In this document: positions 23,143 through 32,335 of the stretch, in pieces
How the letters are laid out: the number at the start of each line of letters is the position of its first letter
Numbering within the stretch: position 1 is the stretch's first letter
NCBI GenBank assembly: GCA_041649995.1
Contig: JBAZMA010000012.1
Span: 1-55,306, forward strand
Reading direction: 5' to 3'
DNA length: 55,306 nt
DNA from: JBAZMA01 sp041649995
GTDB lineage: Bacteria > Omnitrophota > Gorgyraeia > Velamenicoccales > Velamenicoccaceae
Position numbers and translations under genes: made by a program
The notes under the pieces: model-generated
The model's input: the letters and a program-made list of their open reading frames with translations, nothing else
Databases searched by the model: none
What the model was told of the DNA's origin: nothing

Positions 23143-25721
23143 AAGCGTTAACGACCAATCAGCTGCGGCAGTCTTATCTGGATTTCTTTGTTTCCAGGGG
23201 GCACAAGCTCTTTAAGAGCGATTCCCTTGTTCCTGCCAATGATCCCTCTGTCCTGTTTACCTCCGCAGGAATGAACCAGTTCAAAGACCATTTCCTCGGG
23301 AAGGTCCGTGATGTCAGGAGCGCGGCAAGTTGCCAGAAGTGCCTGCGCACGGGCGATCTTGAGCAGGTGGGCCGGACCCCTTTTCATCACACGTTTTTTG
23401 AAATGCTGGGAAATTTTTCCTTCGGTGATTATTTTAAAAAGGAAGCGATCCAGTGGGCGTGGGAATATGTGACAGAGGTCCTTGAGATCGATCCGGCGCA
23501 ATTGTGGGTCTCGGTGTATGAGGACGACGATGAGGCCGCCGATATCTGGCGCAGGATCATCCGCCTTCCTTCGGAGAAGATCAGGAAATTCGGCGCCAAG
23601 GATAATTTCTGGCCGTCGAATGCCATTCAGGACGGGCCTAACGGCCCCTGCGGCCCCTGTTCGGAGATCTATTATGAAAAAGAGGGGAGGGCGCCGGTTG
23701 AAGTCTGGAACCTGGTCTTTACCCAGTTTGACCGCAGGGACGGCGGCATCCTGGAGCCTTTGCCCAAAAAAAATATCGATACAGGCATGGGCCTGGAAAG
23801 GATGAGTTCCGTCCTTCAGTCCGTGGATACGAATTTTAAGATCGACATCTTTGTTCCCCTTCTGCAGGCTGTTCGAAAGCAGGTGGAGATCGCCGAAGAC
23901 GCGGCCATCTATACGATCGCCGACCATGCCAGGGCCGTGGCCTTTTGCATCTGCGACGGAGTCCTTCCATCCAATGACGGCCGCGGGTATGTGGTCAGGA
24001 AATTGATCCGCCGCTCATTGTATCTGGCCCCATCCACGCGCGAGGCCAGGCCGTTTTTGTATCAATTGATTTCGGCGGTGGCCGAGGCCATGAAAGACCC
24101 CTATCCGGAACTGCTGGAGCGCCGGGACAACATCGCCCAGATCGTCCGCGCCGAAGAAGAGAAGTATATCAAAAACATCCTCGAAGGAGGTTCGGAAAAG
24201 CTGGATGCCATACTGGAATCCCTGAAAAGAGACGGCCGCAAAGAGCTCGCGCCGGAAACAGGGCTTGACCTTTATGTGACGTACGGGATTCAGCCCGATT
24301 TTGCCAGGGAATATTTTGAAAAGGCGGGTGTTTCCGTCGATATCGGCAGGATCGGCGATTTGATCGGGCAGGAGCAGGAAAAGTCGCGCAAGGCCAGCAA
24401 AATGTCGAGTTCCATTTTTTCAAGTTCCGGTGTTTCGCTGAAAAACTCCCGTTTTGTGGGTTACGAAAAAGATTCCTGCGTTGCCCGGATCACGCAAATC
24501 ATCAAAGACGCCAAAGAGGTTTCGCAGGCATGCGACGGGGATAAGATAGGGCTTGTGCTTGATCAGACTCCTTTTTACGGGGAGTCGGGGGGCCAGGTCG
24601 GGGATCGCGGGCGGCTGATTTTGGAGGGGTCTGCGGAGGAAATCGAAATCGCGGATGCCAAGAAACAGGATGGTTCCGTGATTCATATCGCCCAACTGCA
24701 AGGCCAGTCCCTGCGCCTGGGAGACGGGGTCATGGCCGTCGTGGACGAAGGGCACAGGGCTGCGGTCAAGCGGGCGCATACAGCCACGCATATCCTGCAG
24801 GCGGTTTTGAGAAAAGTGCTGGGCCCTCACGTGCAACAGGCCGGGTCTTTTGTTGAGCCTGACAGGTTCCGGTTCGATTTCACCCATTTTAAGGAGATCA
24901 GCCGGGAAGAGATGGAGGATATCCAGAAATTCCTGAATGACTATGTTTTGAGGAATGAGAAGATAACGGCTGCCGTGATGCCCAAGGCTGAAGCGCAAAA
25001 AACAGGGGCAACCGCCCTTTTCGGAGAAAAATATGAAGATGAAGTGCGCGTAGTCAGCGTGGGAGAGTACAGCAAGGAATTCTGCGGGGGCACTCACGCC
25101 GGAGAAACAGGGCGTATCGGCATGGTCCTGATCACATCTCAATCTTCCGTTGGCAGCGGATTGAGGCGCATGGAGGCATTGACAGGCTGCCTGGCTTTTG
25201 AGCGGGTCACGGAATCGATGGAGCTTCTCAGAGAGATTTCGGAGCAGCTCAAAACCAAGCCGGAGCGTTTCGCGGCGGCTCTGAGGAGCCAGGCCGAGCG
25301 CCTGAAATCCATGGAAAAGGAGCTTTCGCGGTATCAGGAAAAGACCCTGGCTCAGGACGTTGAAGAGATCGCGCGCGCAGCCAAGCCGGCCGGCGGGGAG
25401 CAGTTCATTACCCATGTTTTTATGAACGCGGATATCGGTTTTTTGAGACGCGCCGTAGACCTGTTCAAGAAGAAGCTGCCCAAAGACGCGATATTCTTTT
25501 TGGCGGGACAGAAGGAGGCGGACGCTTTTTTTGTGTGCGGGCTGACTTCCGACCTTGTGGCCAGAGGAATGTCCGCGGACGCGATTCTGAAAAAAATCCT
25601 CTCGGCTCATGGCGGTTCCGGGGGAGGACGCAAAGATTTTGCCCAGGGAGGACTGAAAGACCCGTCAAAAATTCAGACAGTTTTTAAGGAATTTGAACGC
25701 ACGATCCGGGAGGGGCTGTGA
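23139..25721 (+). CDS. alaS: Alanyl-tRNA synthetase
   Basis: 860 residues, full length. Class II catalytic core (residues 1-240; SAGMNQF, RTGDLEQVGRTPFHHTFFEM), tRNA-recognition region, editing domain with zinc motifs HTATH (near 546) and CGGTHAGETG (near 648), and C-terminal DHHA1 domain with GGSGGGRKDFAQGG. It charges tRNA-Ala, reading the G3-U70 pair seen in the tRNA at 8498. The end overlaps the hisD start. Confidence 0.97.
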   Translation: MKALTTNQLRQSYLDFFVSRGHKLFKSDSLVPANDPSVLFTSAGMNQFKDHFLGKVRDVRSAASCQKCLRTGDLEQVGRTPFHHTFFEMLGNFSFGDYFKKEAIQWAWEYVTEVLEIDPAQLWVSVYEDDDEAADIWRRIIRLPSEKIRKFGAKDNFWPSNAIQDGPNGPCGPCSEIYYEKEGRAPVEVWNLVFTQFDRRDGGILEPLPKKNIDTGMGLERMSSVLQSVDTNFKIDIFVPLLQAVRKQVEIAEDAAIYTIADHARAVAFCICDGVLPSNDGRGYVVRKLIRRSLYLAPSTREARPFLYQLISAVAEAMKDPYPELLERRDNIAQIVRAEEEKYIKNILEGGSEKLDAILESLKRDGRKELAPETGLDLYVTYGIQPDFAREYFEKAGVSVDIGRIGDLIGQEQEKSRKASKMSSSIFSSSGVSLKNSRFVGYEKDSCVARITQIIKDAKEVSQACDGDKIGLVLDQTPFYGESGGQVGDRGRLILEGSAEEIEIADAKKQDGSVIHIAQLQGQSLRLGDGVMAVVDEGHRAAVKRAHTATHILQAVLRKVLGPHVQQAGSFVEPDRFRFDFTHFKEISREEMEDIQKFLNDYVLRNEKITAAVMPKAEAQKTGATALFGEKYEDEVRVVSVGEYSKEFCGGTHAGETGRIGMVLITSQSSVGSGLRRMEALTGCLAFERVTESMELLREISEQLKTKPERFAAALRSQAERLKSMEKELSRYQEKTLAQDVEEIARAAKPAGGEQFITHVFMNADIGFLRRAVDLFKKKLPKDAIFFLAGQKEADAFFVCGLTSDLVARGMSADAILKKILSAHGGSGGGRKDFAQGGLKDPSKIQTVFKEFERTIREGL

Positions 25722-26950
25722 GAATTATCGGTCCTCAGACCAGGGAGTTTGAAAGGCTTGTGGCGCGCTCCGACTTGATGCAAAAACAGCGCCTTAAGAC
25801 AAGCGTAGAGAAGATCATCCATGGCGTCAGGACCCTGGGGGATGAAGCCCTGCTGAGATATACGCGCCGTTTTGACGGGGTGAAGCTGACCTTAAAACAG
25901 ATGCGGGTCAGTGAGGCGGAGAAAAGCGCGGCGTTTCAGGATATCCATCCGCAGTTTATCGCGACGCTCAAAAAAATTATCGCCAATGTCAGCCGGTTTT
26001 ACAGCCACCAGGACAGGAAATTCCGGAAGCAGAAGAGTCAGGACGGAGTATTTTTGGGAGAAAAAACAGATCCCCTGGATCGTGTGGGCGTTTATGTGCC
26101 CGCCGGGACAGCGCCCCTGGTTTCCTGCGTCTATATGAGCGTCCTGCCGGCGCGCATCGCGGGCGTGCAGGATATTGTCCTGGCCACCCCCCCGGATAAG
26201 AACGGCCATGTGAACCCGCATATCCTGGTTATCGCCGACCTTCTGAAGGTCAGCGAGATCTATAAGATGGGCGGCGCCCAGGCGATCGCCGCTTTGGCTT
26301 TTGGAACCAAGACCGTTCGGCGCGTTGATAAAATTGTGGGACCGGGCAACGCCTATGTCACCGAGGCCAAGCGACAGGTCTTCGGTTTCGCGGATATCGA
26401 TATGCTGGCAGGCCCGACCGAGCTGGTCGTTATCGCCAACCGTCACACGAATATTAATTTTGTTCTCGCCGACCTCGCCGCGCAGGCCGAACACGCCGGA
26501 GGGCTGGCGATTCTGGTGACACCTTCCAAGGCCCTGGCCAGGCAGGTGCGTCACGCCTTGCCGGCCAAGGACGACGGCTATATCGTTCTCGTGAAGAACC
26601 TGGATGAAGCGATCGAGGTCAGCAACAGGATCGCGCCGGAGCATTTGGAAATCCTGACGAACAACCCTAAAAAATTCATCAAAAAGGTCAGGAACACGGG
26701 GGCCGTATTTCTGGGTCCCTATAGCCCTGTGGCTCTGGGCGATTATTACGCGGGGCCAAGCCATGTCCTGCCGACGGCAGGTTCTGCCAGGTTCTTCTCG
26801 GGCTTATGCAGCAAGGATTTTCTCAGGTCCACCCATGTCATTTCCTATTCCCGCAAAGCCCTGGAAGAATCGCGTCCCCATATCGAACAATTGTGCCAGA
26901 TCGAGGGCTTGATCAAACATTATGAATCCGTGAAAAAGAGATTTGAATAA
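25718..26950 (+). CDS. hisD: Histidinol dehydrogenase HisD
   Basis: 410 residues from a GTG start that overlaps the alaS stop (GTGA). Catalyses the last two steps of histidine synthesis, histidinol to histidine with NAD and zinc. Family motifs: VGVYVPAGTAPLVS, GGAQAIAALAFGT, GPGNAYVTEAKR, GPTEL, QAEHAGG, APEHLEI and GPSHVLPT. Slightly shorter than the 430-residue norm. First gene of a his cluster. Confidence 0.96.
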   Translation: MRIIGPQTREFERLVARSDLMQKQRLKTSVEKIIHGVRTLGDEALLRYTRRFDGVKLTLKQMRVSEAEKSAAFQDIHPQFIATLKKIIANVSRFYSHQDRKFRKQKSQDGVFLGEKTDPLDRVGVYVPAGTAPLVSCVYMSVLPARIAGVQDIVLATPPDKNGHVNPHILVIADLLKVSEIYKMGGAQAIAALAFGTKTVRRVDKIVGPGNAYVTEAKRQVFGFADIDMLAGPTELVVIANRHTNINFVLADLAAQAEHAGGLAILVTPSKALARQVRHALPAKDDGYIVLVKNLDEAIEVSNRIAPEHLEILTNNPKKFIKKVRNTGAVFLGPYSPVALGDYYAGPSHVLPTAGSARFFSGLCSKDFLRSTHVISYSRKALEESRPHIEQLCQIEGLIKHYESVKKRFE

Positions 26951-26975
26951 CCGGTTGAATCCAAGGAAGGTCCCC

Positions 26976-27569
26976 ATGCCAAAAAAAGTTACCGTCAAGC
27001 GCAAAACAAAAGAAACGGATATCCAGATCGCCCTCGGCCTTTACGGCACGGGAAAGTATCAGATCAAGACAGGGATTTCTTTTTTGGACCATATGCTGGA
27101 TCTATTCGCCAAACACGGGCTTTTTGATCTGAAGATTTTCGCAAAGGGCGATCTCGATGTCGATTTTCATCACACCAACGAGGATGTCGCCATCGCGCTG
27201 GGTGAGGCTTTTTCCAAGGCCCTGGGAAACCGCGCCGGCATCAAACGTTTCGGCGAGGCGACGATCCCCATGGATGAGGCCCAGGCCAGGGTTATCGTGG
27301 ATATTTCAGGACGTCCTTTTTTGAGCTTTCCCGGTGCCGGCGCGACAGGCCCCGGCGAAACCGGCGCTTATCATCTTGATTACGCCGTCCAGTTTTTTAA
27401 GGCTTTCTCCGACAATTGCAAAGCCACGATCCATGTTGAGATCGTGCGCTCCGGGGACAGTCATCATGTGATTGAGGCCGTTTTTAAAGCCTTTGCTAAA
27501 GCGCTTCTGCGCGCCGTGGAGAAAGAACCCAGGGCCAAGGGCGTGCCTTCCACCAAAGGCCGAATATAG
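26976..27569 (+). CDS. hisB: Imidazoleglycerol-phosphate dehydratase HisB
   Basis: 197 residues, the monofunctional dehydratase form. Mn-binding motifs HHTNEDVAIALG and DSHHVIEAVFKAFAKAL and the repeated DHML segment are intact. The start at 26976 follows AAGGAAGG and avoids the overlap with hisD implied by the upstream ATG at 26943. Confidence 0.95.
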   Translation: MPKKVTVKRKTKETDIQIALGLYGTGKYQIKTGISFLDHMLDLFAKHGLFDLKIFAKGDLDVDFHHTNEDVAIALGEAFSKALGNRAGIKRFGEATIPMDEAQARVIVDISGRPFLSFPGAGATGPGETGAYHLDYAVQFFKAFSDNCKATIHVEIVRSGDSHHVIEAVFKAFAKALLRAVEKEPRAKGVPSTKGRI

Positions 27570-27583
27570 TTATTCAGATCATT

Positions 27584-28195
27584 ATGGCAGCGGAAATAGC
27601 GATCATCGATTATGGAATGGGGAATCTCTACAGCGTCAGCAATGCTTTCGCCGCGCTGGGCATTCTCACCGATATCATTGGTTCTGCGGAACGCGTCATG
27701 GAGTACAGGAAATTGATCCTGCCCGGTGTCGGCGCTTTCGGGGACGCCATGAAAGAACTGAATCACAGAGGATTGACGGCGCCTTTAAGGGATTTTGCCG
27801 CCCAGGGAAGGCCGTTTTTGGGAATTTGTCTTGGGATGCAGCTGCTTTTGGACAAAAGTCAGGAATCGCCGAGGGTCCGGGGGCTGGGGATTATTCCCGG
27901 TGAGGCGCGCAGGTTTTCCGGGAAATTGAAATGCCCTCACATGGGGTGGAATAAGATCCTTGTGAAGAGGCCGGGGCCCTTGTTTGACAAGCTGCCTGAG
28001 GATATCTACACCTATTTTTGTCATTCGTATTACGCTGTCCCGAAAGACCGCGGCTCTGTGGCGGGTGAAACGGAATACGGCGCGGCTTTTGCCTCCATCA
28101 TTCATAAGGGTTCTGTGTACGGCATGCAGTTCCATCCGGAAAAAAGCCAGGACACAGGCCTGCGGTTGTTGAGGAATTTTATCGAACAATGCTGA
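27584..28195 (+). CDS. hisH: Imidazole glycerol phosphate synthase glutaminase subunit HisH
   Basis: 203 residues, class I glutamine amidotransferase. Catalytic Cys in GICLGMQLL, His and Glu in QFHPEKS; the IIDYGMGNLYSV start is typical. It feeds ammonia to HisF, encoded two genes on. It overlaps hisA by 7 nt. Confidence 0.95.
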   Translation: MAAEIAIIDYGMGNLYSVSNAFAALGILTDIIGSAERVMEYRKLILPGVGAFGDAMKELNHRGLTAPLRDFAAQGRPFLGICLGMQLLLDKSQESPRVRGLGIIPGEARRFSGKLKCPHMGWNKILVKRPGPLFDKLPEDIYTYFCHSYYAVPKDRGSVAGETEYGAAFASIIHKGSVYGMQFHPEKSQDTGLRLLRNFIEQC

Positions 28196-28953
28196 TAGTC
28201 CCCGCGATAGACCTTATGGCAGGACGTGTGGTCCGCCTGGAACAGGGCGATTTTGACCGTCCCATTTCTTATGAGCGGACCGCGCTGGCTTACGCCGAGG
28301 AATGGGTCCTCCAGGGGGCGCGTTTTCTGCACGTTGTGGACCTTGACGGCGCCCGGCAGGGGGAGCCGAAGAACTTTTCCCTCATCTGCGATATTGCCAA
28401 AAGCAAGGGCGTCAAGATCGAGGTCGGCGGCGGGATCAGGAGCGTCGGCGTCATCCGCAAATATCTGGAAGCGCGCGTTGAACGCGTGGTTTTAAGCACG
28501 CGCGTGCTCGAAGACGCCTCTTTTTTGCTCAGCCGCGATATCCAGAAATACTTGGACCGCGTGGTCGTAAGCATGGATATCAAGGACCTGACCACAGAAA
28601 CGGTCACGACAGGCACGGCCGGCTGGAAGCAAGGCGGCGATCTGACCATCGATCTGCGGACGTTCATCAGGACGCTGGCGGAAACGGGCATCCGGTATGT
28701 GAATTTTTCCGATATCAGCAAAGACGGGATGCTTTCAGGACTCGACACGGAGAAGATCACGCGTTTTTTGGGCATGGCCAGGGAAGCGGCGGGAAAAAGA
28801 TTGTTTTTCACGTATGCCGGAGGCATTTCTTCCCTGGAGGATATCCTCCGGCTCAAAGGCCTGGGCCCCGACGGCGTGGATGCCGTGATTGTCGGCCGCG
28901 CGCTTTATGAAAAAAAATTCGATGTCTCCCAGGCCATCGCGGCGGCCGGATAA
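28189..28953 (+). CDS. hisA: ProFAR isomerase HisA
   Basis: 254-residue (beta-alpha)8 barrel. Catalyses the Amadori isomerisation of ProFAR to PRFAR. Phosphate-binding and catalytic motifs: AIDLMAGRVVRLEQGD with the catalytic Asp, VDLDGA, EVGGGIRS, and YAGGISS. Conserved position between hisH and hisF. Confidence 0.93.
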   Translation: MLIVPAIDLMAGRVVRLEQGDFDRPISYERTALAYAEEWVLQGARFLHVVDLDGARQGEPKNFSLICDIAKSKGVKIEVGGGIRSVGVIRKYLEARVERVVLSTRVLEDASFLLSRDIQKYLDRVVVSMDIKDLTTETVTTGTAGWKQGGDLTIDLRTFIRTLAETGIRYVNFSDISKDGMLSGLDTEKITRFLGMAREAAGKRLFFTYAGGISSLEDILRLKGLGPDGVDAVIVGRALYEKKFDVSQAIAAAG

Positions 28954-28982
28954 CCCCAGCTGGATTTATTAAAGGCTAAGGC

Positions 28983-29747
28983 ATGTTGACCAAGCGTATT
29001 ATTCCCTGTCTGGATGTCAAGGACGGCAGAGTTGTCAAAGGAGTGCGTTTTGTTTCTCTCAGGGACGCCGGGGATCCGGTCGAGACGGCCAAGGAATATG
29101 AAAAGCAGAAGGCCGATGAACTTGTTTTTCTGGATATTACGGCCAGTCATGAAGGACGGGGCACGATGGTGGAAGTTGTGCGGCGTGTCGCCGCGAATAT
29201 CTTTATGCCCTTTACGGTGGGCGGGGGCATCAGGGAGATCGCGGATATCCGCGATCTTTTGAACGCGGGCGCCGATAAAGTGTCTTTGAACACCGCGGCC
29301 GTGGACAGGCCTTCTCTGGTGAGGGAGGCATCCCGTAGATTCGGCAGCCAGTGCATCGTTGTCGCTATTGACGCACGCAGGAAGGCCGGCCGCAGGGAAC
29401 AGTGGGAGGTTTTCACGCATGGAGGCAGGACGGCCACCGGAATAGACGCGGTGGCCTGGGCCAGGAAGGCCGAGAGGCTCGGGGCCGGAGAGATCCTTTT
29501 GACCAGCATGGATTTTGACGGGACCAAAGACGGTTTTGACATTCATTTGACGCGCGCCGTTTCCGGGGCCCTGAAGATCCCCGTGATCGCTTCCGGAGGC
29601 GCGGGATCAAAGGAGCATTTCTTTGAGGTTTTCAAAGCAGGGAAAGCGGACGCGGCGCTGGCAGCCTCCATTTTTCATTACGGCGAATATACGGTAGAAG
29701 AGGTCAAGAGGCACCTGAAGTCCAAAGGCATTGAAGTGAGGATTTGA
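28983..29747 (+). CDS. hisF: Imidazole glycerol phosphate synthase cyclase subunit HisF
   Basis: 254-residue barrel. Starts MLTKRIIPCLDVKDGRVVKG with the catalytic Asp in DVKDG; a second Asp sits in LTSMDFDGTKDGFD; phosphate sites GGGIRE and ASGGAGS are present. With HisH it makes IGP and AICAR. Confidence 0.96.
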   Translation: MLTKRIIPCLDVKDGRVVKGVRFVSLRDAGDPVETAKEYEKQKADELVFLDITASHEGRGTMVEVVRRVAANIFMPFTVGGGIREIADIRDLLNAGADKVSLNTAAVDRPSLVREASRRFGSQCIVVAIDARRKAGRREQWEVFTHGGRTATGIDAVAWARKAERLGAGEILLTSMDFDGTKDGFDIHLTRAVSGALKIPVIASGGAGSKEHFFEVFKAGKADAALAASIFHYGEYTVEEVKRHLKSKGIEVRI

Positions 29748-29802
29748 ATAACCAGGAGCAAGACCCTGAAACCAGGTTTTTAAAAAAAGCGGGAAGGAGC
29801 TT

Positions 29803-30153
29803 ATGAAACCCGAAGAAAAGACATTGATCAAAAGCCCGAAAGAGCTGAAATTCAATGAGCAGGGCCTGATCCCGGCTGTTATTCAGGACGCCAAAACAAA
29901 AGAAGTCCTGATGCTGGCCTATATGAATGAGGAGTCCGTGAAGAGGACCCTTAAGCTCAAAAAAACGTGTTTTTGGTCGCGTTCGCGCAGTCAATTCTGG
30001 ATCAAGGGGGAAACATCGGGGCATTTCCAATTTGTAAAATCCCTGGCCTATGACTGCGATAAGGACGCGCTTTTGATCCAGGTCAGGCAGGTGGGGGCCG
30101 CTTGTCACACAGGCAAGAGAAGCTGTTTTTACAGAAAGATGAAAATTAAATAA
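29803..30153 (+). CDS. hisI: Phosphoribosyl-AMP cyclohydrolase HisI
   Basis: 116 residues, the stand-alone cyclohydrolase. Metal site CDKDALLIQV, then GAACHTGKRSCFY; also TCFWSRSRSQFWIKGETSG region shortened here. Its usual partner HisE (PR-ATP pyrophosphatase) is not fused and not in the window. Preceded by GGGAAGGAG. Confidence 0.94.
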   Translation: MKPEEKTLIKSPKELKFNEQGLIPAVIQDAKTKEVLMLAYMNEESVKRTLKLKKTCFWSRSRSQFWIKGETSGHFQFVKSLAYDCDKDALLIQVRQVGAACHTGKRSCFYRKMKIK

Positions 30154-30185
30154 GGGAACCGGCCGTTGAGCCCGGGCTTAAGAAA

Positions 30186-31724
30186 ATGATTTATCCGGAT
30201 TTTAAGGAATTCAAAAAGCTGGCTAAAAAGGGAAACGTGATCCCCGTGTACCGGGAAATCCTGGCGGATCTGGAAACGCCTGTTTCCGCTTTCTTGAAGA
30301 TCGATGACAGCCCTTACGCGTATCTGCTTGAGTCTGTGGAAGGGCAGGAGAGCGTGGGCCGGTATTCTTTCCTGGCCTCTGAGCCGTCCTATGTTTTTGA
30401 GAGCAAGGACCGCCGGGTGACTTCCCACCGTTTTGAAAAGGGCCGCCGGTTGTCTCAAACAAAGCCCTGTCTGGGGACCCCTCTGGATGAACTCAAAAAG
30501 CTGCTTTCGGAATTTCGTTTCGTTCCCGTCAAAGGCCTGCCTAGATTTTGCGGAGGTTTCGTCGGTTTTATGGGGTATGACATGGTCAGATTTTTCGAGG
30601 ACATCCCCGACAAGAACAAGGATGATTTGGGCGTGCCCGACAGCGTGTTCATGCTTTCGGAGACCCTTGTGATCTTTGACCATGTCAATCGCAGGATCAA
30701 GATTGTTTCCAACTGCATCCTGGACGAGAAGCGGCCGCGTTCACGGGAAAAAGCGTATCAGGACGCCGTGGAAAGTATCGCGCGCGTCCTGGAAAAACTC
30801 CGGAAACCCCTGCGGCAGGCGCCAGAGCCTGTTGAAACGGTTCATCCGGCTTCCGGGGTTTCCTCCAATGTCAGCAGGTCCTCGTTCACCAAAGGGGTTG
30901 AGAAGGCCAAGGCCTATATCGGCGAGGGTGACGTCATCCAGGTTGTTTTGTCCCAAAGGTTCCGCCGAAAGCTCGAGAGCGGGCCTTTTGACATCTATCG
31001 TTCTTTGCGCAGCGTGAACCCGTCGCCTTACATGTTCTATTTGAAAATGTCCGACCTTGTTCTTGTGGGGTCTTCCCCGGAGCTTCTGGTCCGTTGTGAA
31101 AACGGCGTGGTCCAGATGCGGCCGATCGCAGGGACGCGCCCCAGGGGCAGGAGCGAGGAAGAGGACGAACGACTGGCCAAAGAGCTTCTGGAGGATGCCA
31201 AGGAAAAGGCCGAACACCTGATGCTCGTCGACCTTGGCCGTAACGATCTGGGACGCTTTTGCGAATACGGCAGCGTCCGGGTTCCTGAATTCATGACGAT
31301 AGAAAAATATTCGCATGTCATGCATATCGTCAGCCATTGCACAGGCAGGCTCAAAAAGAACAAAAGCGCCATGGACGCGTTGGCGGCGTGTTTTCCGGCG
31401 GGAACGGTGTCGGGGGCGCCCAAGATCAGGGCCATGGAGATCATTGACGAGATTGAGAATACCCGCAGGGGGCCTTACGCGGGCGCTGTCTGTTATTTCA
31501 GCTTTTCCGGAAATCTGGATTCCTGTATCATCATCCGGACCATTGTCGTCAAGGATGGTTATTTGTATATTCAGGCTGGCGCAGGGATTGTCAGCGACTC
31601 CGAGCCGCAGAGGGAATATCAGGAAACCCTCAACAAGGCCAGGGCGCTCATGGAAGCAACACAATACGTTTATCCGCCTAAGGCGCGCGTCAAAGCGCGC
31701 GGGCGGCTTAAAAAAAGCCTTTAA
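30186..31724 (+). CDS. trpE: Anthranilate synthase component I TrpE
   Basis: 512 residues, chorismate-using enzyme that makes anthranilate for tryptophan. C-terminal chorismate-binding domain with RFRRKLESGPFDIYR, GTRPRGR, EHLMLVDLGRNDLGR and GTVSGAPKIRAMEIID. The N-terminal part has SPYAYLLES as the likely Trp-feedback site (DDSPYAYLLESVEG). No trpG or other trp gene is adjacent; it is appended to the his cluster. Confidence 0.94.
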   Translation: MIYPDFKEFKKLAKKGNVIPVYREILADLETPVSAFLKIDDSPYAYLLESVEGQESVGRYSFLASEPSYVFESKDRRVTSHRFEKGRRLSQTKPCLGTPLDELKKLLSEFRFVPVKGLPRFCGGFVGFMGYDMVRFFEDIPDKNKDDLGVPDSVFMLSETLVIFDHVNRRIKIVSNCILDEKRPRSREKAYQDAVESIARVLEKLRKPLRQAPEPVETVHPASGVSSNVSRSSFTKGVEKAKAYIGEGDVIQVVLSQRFRRKLESGPFDIYRSLRSVNPSPYMFYLKMSDLVLVGSSPELLVRCENGVVQMRPIAGTRPRGRSEEEDERLAKELLEDAKEKAEHLMLVDLGRNDLGRFCEYGSVRVPEFMTIEKYSHVMHIVSHCTGRLKKNKSAMDALAACFPAGTVSGAPKIRAMEIIDEIENTRRGPYAGAVCYFSFSGNLDSCIIIRTIVVKDGYLYIQAGAGIVSDSEPQREYQETLNKARALMEATQYVYPPKARVKARGRLKKSL

Positions 31725-31745
31725 AACAACGAGAGGAGAAAAAGA

Positions 31746-31988
31746 ATGGCCGTTAAAATCAGGTTGAGAAAGATCTCGGATACCGCGAAGAAACGTTACA
31801 ATTTCCGGCTGGTGGTGATGGATGAGCGCGCGCCCCGCGATGGCCGCGTGATCGAGGAGATCGGCTATTACGATCCTTCCAAGAAACCCGCGAGCCTGAA
31901 GGTCGACTTGAAGAAATACGAAGAGTGGCGCAAAAAAGGCGCTCAGGTTTCTTCGACGATCAACAGTCTCATCAAAAAGATGAAATAA
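31746..31988 (+). CDS. rpsP: 30S ribosomal protein S16
   Basis: 80 residues, MAVKIRLRKISDTAKKRYNF start typical of S16, with good GAGAGGAG site. S16 binds 16S rRNA early in 30S assembly. Its usual partners (rimM, trmD, rplS) do not follow; yajC and secDF follow instead. Confidence 0.95.
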   Translation: MAVKIRLRKISDTAKKRYNFRLVVMDERAPRDGRVIEEIGYYDPSKKPASLKVDLKKYEEWRKKGAQVSSTINSLIKKMK

Positions 31989-32034
31989 GTTTCCCCTCCG
32001 CGAGGGGGATCAGAATTTTAGAAAGGATGGAATT

Positions 32035-32316
32035 ATGAGCAACGCGCCTGTAGGGATGTTTGCCAACCTGTTTCCGTTGGCTTTGATTTTTCTGATTTTT
32101 TACTTTATCCTCATCCGCCCCCAGCAGAAACAGCAGCAGGAGCACAAAAAAATGCTGGAGGGTTTGAAGAAAAACGACCAGATCGTCACGGCGGGCGGCA
32201 TCCATGGGACCATCGTCAATATCAAGGACAAGACCCTGGTCGTCAGGGTTGACGATAATGCCAGGATCGAAATAGACAAAACGGCGGTCGGGCGTTTGGA
32301 AAAAACGACGGTGTAA
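32035..32316 (+). CDS. yajC: Preprotein translocase subunit YajC
   Basis: 93 residues: one N-terminal membrane helix (LFPLALIFLIFYFILIRPQQ) with the RPQQKQQ motif, then the small YajC beta domain (TAGGIHGTIVNIKD). Associates with SecDF; secDF is next. Confidence 0.94.
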   Translation: MSNAPVGMFANLFPLALIFLIFYFILIRPQQKQQQEHKKMLEGLKKNDQIVTAGGIHGTIVNIKDKTLVVRVDDNARIEIDKTAVGRLEKTTV

Positions 32317-32335
32317 AGAAAGGTTGGTCATTGCT

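Noticed and set aside
31700..31725. GGCTT/AAGCC hairpin at the trpE end as a terminator
   Set aside because: The loop and tail are A-rich, with no T-run; rpsP follows with its own ribosome site, so read-through is as likely.
31991..32010. CCCCTC/GAGGGG hairpin after rpsP as a terminator
   Set aside because: No T-run follows; could be an mRNA-stability element but evidence is too thin to list.
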